Assembly: GCA_015657535.1 (NCBI GenBank)
Contig: JADHZB010001817.1
Coordinates: forward strand, 1 to 64,000
Source of the DNA: Nephromyces sp. MM_2019
Taxonomy: Eukaryota > Apicomplexa > Aconoidasida > Nephromycida
Reading direction: 5' to 3'
Length of the DNA: 64,000 nt
Positions 58,574 to 64,000 of this stretch are shown here, piece by piece; positions within the stretch are counted from its first letter, which is position 1; every line of letters starts with the position of its first letter. The notes beneath the pieces were generated by a model, which made no database searches, was not told the DNA's origin, and saw only the letters and a list, made by a program, of their open reading frames with translations. The translations under genes and the position numbers were made by a program.

Positions 58574-61500
58574 ACTACCATAGTTACTTAACCAGTATAA
58601 TAAGGCTTTACCCAGCACCTTTTCCACGAAATCACCTTTAAATAATATGGCATGCCGCTGTTTTACCTTCTATTGGGTAATGAGTGCCTTCAACTGTAGG
58701 ACACGTTCCAAGAACTCTACGTCTTGCTATGCGTTGACTCAGAAGCGATAAATTATCCAAGAGCCTCGTTCGCTGATATCCTGTTGGCCCTCGAGGTACA
58801 ATGATTTTTAAATGGTGGAGGTATCTCTTGAAAGGCATAAAACGTTTGTTTATCACTGGAGGCACAAACTATATAAGAAACACGTGAATTTACTTGGCGT
58901 TACACGCAAATTAAACAATGCCTGAAGGTTGTACGTGGATCCGAGTAGGTACGGGGCTTTGCTTTGGAGTTCAAGTCCCCCATCAATTTTTGACCGGCTC
59001 CCTGGCCCAAATTTCTGTCGTGGAAAATTGATTTGCGGTCTTCAAAATATGCTTTTTATTAGCAACTCTTCGTAGATCTCTAACGCGGTAGTTATCATTG
59101 GCACTATACGAACCGTGATACATTCATACTAATTTTTTATCTGGTGATTTTCGATAAAATTACTCTCAGGTTTATTTCTAATAATCCTTGCTAGTATAGC
59201 TGAGTCCCTATCATAAACTCATGGATGTGCCTATTCACCGCAATTTTTTAAGGCCCCTGTAAAGCTCATTAATGCAGTTTATTTTTCTTGACAGTGGAGC
59301 CTTGGTTATGGTATAAGGATATGATAATAGAGTAATGGGATGCAAGGCATTGCTGGATATTTTTTCAGCTATATTCATAGGCTAACAACCCCTTCAACTA
59401 CGGTTAAAATGTATAAGTTTACAATTGCGTTACTAAATAGCAAGTTCATATTGAGGTATTTGGGTGGATTATTGGACTGCTCCAGTTTACATCTGTGCTA
59501 AAGGGCATTAAATAAAAAAGGCAATCCCCAGCCCTATACACATGTTATGAAATTTATTTCGCAGTACTATGTGTTAACTCTAGCCGCTGCGTTTTGAATT
59601 TGAAGCTTATCGTGGTGTTGGGAAATGAAGTGCAAACTTTAACCTGGAACTAATTTAGAAAAACCATGTAAGGGCGATTTACGTTGTTGGCTAGTAGTCC
59701 CTACACGCAGGACTTAAGTGGCTTTTTCCAAGTTCACGAAATTTCATTAGCGCTTGTACGTTAAGGAGTGCGGAGTCAACTCTTAAAGCTATTCGAAATT
59801 GCGCTGCAAGTCTTCCAGTAGAATCTCCAAACCACAATCCATCCCCGCGACCTAACCATAGCGTGCACCCAATTGGGTTGGAGTCCAAAAACAAAATGAA
59901 GTGGCACACGCTAAAATAATTTCAATCATATAGCTATACTCCTTTCGCAGTTCAAAATTGAGTTTGGCGTCAAATTCGGATTGTACTTTCACGGAGTGTT
60001 GCGGTTAGAAGTTGCTGAATGATGGTCATTGCTGCCATTATTTAGGCATACACCTTGCTATGCAGCCGGGGATATTTTGCGTCGCATCTAGCTTCTAGCA
60101 AGCAATATAATTACGTCGAGACTAAATTTACAGTGCGCTGACGCAGGAAAAGAAAAGGCAGACAGGAGCAGCAGGTCATGACCCTGCTTTTGGATATCTG
60201 TTTAGGGCTATACCTTGTAGTATGAGCGAAAAGGCATTGGACGAAGTTTCAAGCCTTCGGAAATTGCGCCAATCTATTAAAATTAGCCGCACAATAAGCA
60301 ATGAGTGCCCATGTTTGAAAATTCCCCCATAATATTGGAATCTACAGTCCCCAAAAAAAATAAGAGATTTCCAGGTATTAAAATCAACTACGTCACTGAA
60401 GTTTGCAGCGTTTCCAAGCAAAGGGCTTCTGTACGATGAATGATCGCCACAATTTTGAATGCTAGTATATTATTGAAGTTTAGCGTCCTCCAAAACATTT
60501 TTAGACTGACAAATATATGCCATACCTTCAAAATTTTATCTTTAATATGTCAAAGTTAATTATTTCAGCTTTCATCGAAACAGCAATAAACTGCACCTGT
60601 GCATGATACTATGGTACTGAGGTGGAAAGCATTATTTTTATTGGAAGGATAAATTCACCGTCGCTCATTGGTTTATGCCTTTATATGCTCAAAATTTAGT
60701 AGCATATAGATACGTTCTGAGTAAAAAATAATCTTGGGCATTGAAATGGTCAGCTTTATTAACATACTAAAAATTTAGGCGGGAAAAAGCTGCTTCTTAT
60801 TAAATCATGCATCGTATGGCCTCCAAGAAAAGGAGTACAGCGACTGTAAATATAAAGTTTACTAAAACCCTCCTAGCTGATGTTAGCGTCATTTCCGTAT
60901 ATGATTAGCAAAGGCAGCAAGTAAACAATCAAAGACATTTTATTTAAAACCAATATAGCCGATACTTACAAATTTGAGCCAAAACATGACATATTGCGTA
61001 TATGCAACCTTTTGTACCACCCTCGAAAATTATTTCGCCGCCTAACAAAAATAGACCTTCAAGTGGTCACGGCGATGAAAACTTCACATGGGCTTTTTGC
61101 AGGAGAATTTGCGAAATTTTATATTCTGAATTAATTCTGATACTGTACACACACGGAGTATGAGCTTCCAGAGGGATTCACCGAGAAGATTAGATACTAT
61201 TCCATTTAGTCTTGAAGCTGGCCTTGTTTGTGCGAAGCCAGAAACACAAAAATGCTTCATATTTTATCCACACTGTTTACGGGGTTTCTATAATCTTTGG
61301 TTCTAGGATAGCTGCCTCATCACCGCCAAATTTCTCGAAGAAAAAACACATTGCGTACCTCTCTCATCCGATAGCAATAAATGCATATTTGATCGGTACT
61401 CAGCGTCATCTTTAAAGTCATGCAATTGTGTGCATAGAAAAGTTAGCAAGAATAGCCTCAAAACAAATAATATTGTCCGCTCATAGCATGGCAGGGAAAT

Positions 61501-62066
61501 CCAAAGCTCGAAACTTTCACGGGGGTACGTTTTTTTCAAGTTTAATACTTGTTATATAGTCCACCAAGAAGTACAGTGGAACGAAGAGTATTACCCCTAT
61601 CTTGTTAACTCTTCATTGTACATACATGCTAGAAATTTTTTTTTAGTTCCCAAGGGTTGGCATACCCCTTCCCAATTCAACCTGAAATCAGGTTCGACTA
61701 TGGAAGTTAGCTACGCATAATGTTGCGCTTAGTCTTCGGGGCGTCCTGATGCGTGCACGTAAAAAAACAAAAAAGCATTGTATATATATAGGCGCACCTT
61801 TCACGTCAATTCAAGCTCTATGCGCAAGTTGCTCGGGATTAGTAAGTGTAGTGATGATAACACTTCTTATTCTAGTATTGCCGCGCATGCTAGCCAATAT
61901 GCAATATTTGACAAGGATTTTAGGTGGCACACAGTGGTTGTTATACTCCTTGATAGTTGACCACTGCTGCGCATAATAAATTATGAACTTATGCACGTTG
62001 TAGTTTATCTGGCCCAAATATTTCATTCGCCCTTACACGCTCCCTCGTTAGCCGTTCGAGGTATCG
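58574..62066. other. Spacer with weak candidate exons only
   Basis: About 3.5 kb. On the minus strand, a protein-like frame follows an AG near 60402 (TWKSLIFFGDCRFQYYGG, LIDWRNFRRLETSSNAFSL) and ends at GTATAG near 60207. It could be joined in phase to a short exon after TTCCTGCGTCAG (about 60141) and then to one after TTATTTTAG (about 59913). The last has two plausible readings (HFVFGLQPNWVHAMVRSRGW or LFLDSNPIGCTLWLGRGDGL). A separate fragment at about 61270-61350 (KFGGDEAAILEPKIIETP) is also protein-like. None is recognised. Confidence 0.25.
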
Positions 62067-63924
62067 TCACTGCCTAATCCATGCTTCTTGACATTCATGG
62101 AACTGCTGAATTTAAAAAAATCTATTCCAGAAGCTCTCCTGTTTTTCTTCAGCAGCTCACTCACTTCTATGCTGGTTTGCCCGTAACTGAAATACAAGAC
62201 ATTAAAACGAAATTGAAAAAGTTTATAGAGAAATCCGTATAGGAGATACCATGCATTACTCGTGAAAACATCATCACTGTTTAAAGCACAGGTGCAAAAA
62301 ATTTCTTACTTCATGTAAGGGAAAAAGTACTTCGAAGGGATATCCTCAGAAAATGGCTTGAAATTAGCAACCTTTAGAGTAAAATCCCATCTAAAGCAGC
62401 ACAAATGCAGATATTTTGGTCAGATTCTTTTTTGTAAGGGAGAGCTAGTATGAAACAATGAGTCTTACTTTGAATAGGCTTCTTTGGTATTACATTTAAA
62501 TGTTCGAACTGGAAGTTTTGGGCTCTAAAAAAAATTGCATTTTATAAGTTAATTAAGGCGTTCACAAGCTAAGTCTTCATAAACATATACAGAAATTTGA
62601 TTTTACATTTTCTGCTGCTTCTGGGGTTGGAAAAAAAGAGATGCTTAGGGACTCATCATCCGTCTCACAAGTATAGTACTTCAAATCTATGACACATTCA
62701 GGAGTTTTTTGCTGAAAGAAAATAATGGTTATTTCAATAGCTTTGGGTCTTTCAAATAGGAATATAGGTATGGTAAAGTTTTCACAAATTTTTTTAGCAA
62801 TCTGCCTATTTTTCCGCCTACGTATTTATCCCTGTATACGGCTATATACCCTTTCCTGCAAAGGACAAATCTGTGAAAATACAGAGTTGTAAAAAAGGAG
62901 ATATAAGCTCATAATAATTTAACTACTAGCTATAGTAAACAAGTTAATGCGGTGTATGTAGCTCAAAATCTGATTGTAGCAAAAAGCTCAGTTTGAGGAA
63001 TCCTTCCAAGCAACAAAAAAAGCAATGGATCCGATAGGTAATCTAAACCAGGCAAGAGACGTTAAACTCACGGTTTCAGGTTGGGAATCACTTTCTGTTT
63101 TGGATCTACATTGCGAAATTTGCGTGCCTCTATGCTTCTTTTAATTCTAAAAAAAAATATAAAAAAAAGATGCCTTTCCTTAAGTTTTATTTACGAAAAA
63201 ACCAAAATCATTTACATGAAAATTTGAACAACCTCATTAAATTGCTCTGCTAGTGAACACGACAATTATAAGATGCAGAAGTATTCTAAGTCCATGTATT
63301 TTAAAAAATTGGTATCGCTATCGCAAAAAAAAAATACGTACAGCCTGAGCAAGGCTAAAGTTTTTAATTTCCCTAAAAGGTGACGCTTTAAATACCTGTC
63401 AAACTCTTTTGCAAGAAGAAACGTAAGATCCAACCTTTGTTCGGAATCAGTATGACGCTGCATTAACATTTTCAATAGATCCCTGGGGTTGCTTTAAAAA
63501 AACTTTCGGGGATATTAATATTTCTACATCTCCCACAGTGTTTGTTATAAAGCGCATTACGCGGTGTGCACACTATGCTATATTAATTAACAAACGACCA
63601 GCATGAACGTGATACCAAAAATTAACACAATGTGGAAGTTACCTCTGCATAAATTCGAATCTTTCTCATCTCTGTAAAAAACTGTACTTCACAGTCGCTC
63701 TTTCCTATTTTTAAAATCTCTTTCTTTGCCTAAAAAAATAAATTTAATAGAAAAGGCCCTTCATGAGACAAAAAAGGGGAATAAGTTTTTTTCAGCCTTT
63801 ATCTAGAGTTGAGTGACTTACATCCTTCGATGGATACAGTAAAATAAAATTTTCTTGAATTTCTAAGGCTGATGATTTCCCCGTTTCATCAGCGTCATCA
63901 AACATGTTAATAGGAAATACATAT
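62067..63924 (-). CDS. PH-like domain protein, last ten exons (gene continues past position 64000)
   Basis: Minus-strand exons 63924-63822, 63729-63643, 63572-63396, 63146-63072, 62870-62822, 62711-62607, 62524-62469, 62390-62310, 62186-62165 and 62105-62067 join in phase to about 263 residues, ending QFHECQEAWIRQ then TGA. All junctions fit except one: the third exon needs one base fewer, at CCCC 63485-63488, to pass from ILISPKVFLKQP to DLLKMLMQRHTDSEQR. The part from NLKPFVLCRKGYIAVYRDKY through ECVIDLKYYTCETDDESLSI to FKCNTKEAYSKWDFTLK has the strand pattern and final Trp helix of a PH domain. An earlier segment (EIQENFILLYPSKD) may be part of another. PH domains bind phosphoinositides or proteins at membranes. 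The family is not identified. Exons of 22 and 39 nt show how short coding segments are here. Confidence 0.65.
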
Positions 63925-64000
63925 CTAAAAAAAAAAGTTAACTCTTGCGAAATAATATAACATCCAAAAAGCAGGAAATGGTTTCATCGTATAAAATTGA

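Noticed and set aside
58940..58990. tRNA-like T-arm GTTCAAGTCCCCC
   Set aside because: No matching acceptor, D or anticodon stems can be folded upstream.

Overview
The window reads as nuclear DNA of an intron-rich, AT-rich protist. It is most likely an apicomplexan or close alveolate relative that keeps both a relict plastid and a mitochondrion. The basis is a SufS cysteine desulfurase behind a signal-peptide-plus-transit-type leader (apicoplast Fe-S pathway), a nuclear-encoded mitochondrial uL15, a Mic19-type MICOS protein, GT-AG introns and many tiny exons. A tunicate-associated Cardiosporidium/Nephromyces-like lineage would fit, but nothing here proves the genus. There is one 50-N assembly gap and no sign of bacterial operons, CRISPR arrays or insertion sequences.

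Layout. 69-4056 (-): 5' part of sufS, running off the left edge. 8640-9076: protein-like blocks in conflicting frames, possibly a broken gene. 9240-10736 (+): intron-less ASCC1. 18978-20486 (-): two small membrane-protein genes. 27990-29869 (-): four-exon gene of unknown function. 32792-37508 (+): seven-exon mitochondrial uL15. 40679-42032 (-): two-exon Mic19/CHCHD3-like gene. 46124-47166 (-): U1-70K, tail incomplete. 52362-54167 (+): two-exon Ku80. 56143-58573 (+): five-exon secreted protein in which a repeated helical module alternates with Thr-rich mucin-like linkers. 62067-63924 (-): last ten exons of a PH-like-domain gene running off the right edge. Weaker single-exon candidates near 17, 24, 26, 30, 38, 47, 51 and 60 kb are listed with low confidence.

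The genes are unrelated housekeeping functions in no operon-like arrangement: plastid Fe-S assembly, mitochondrial translation and cristae, pre-mRNA splicing, DNA end joining, alkylation/ribosome-quality pathways. The exception is the modular secreted protein at 56-58.6 kb. I recognise no described family in it, and it is the best candidate for something new.

Exons were assigned by hand from splice sites, reading phase and family resemblance. ORFs of 60-120 codons occur by chance in DNA this AT-rich, so long 'empty' stretches may still hide genes with short exons.
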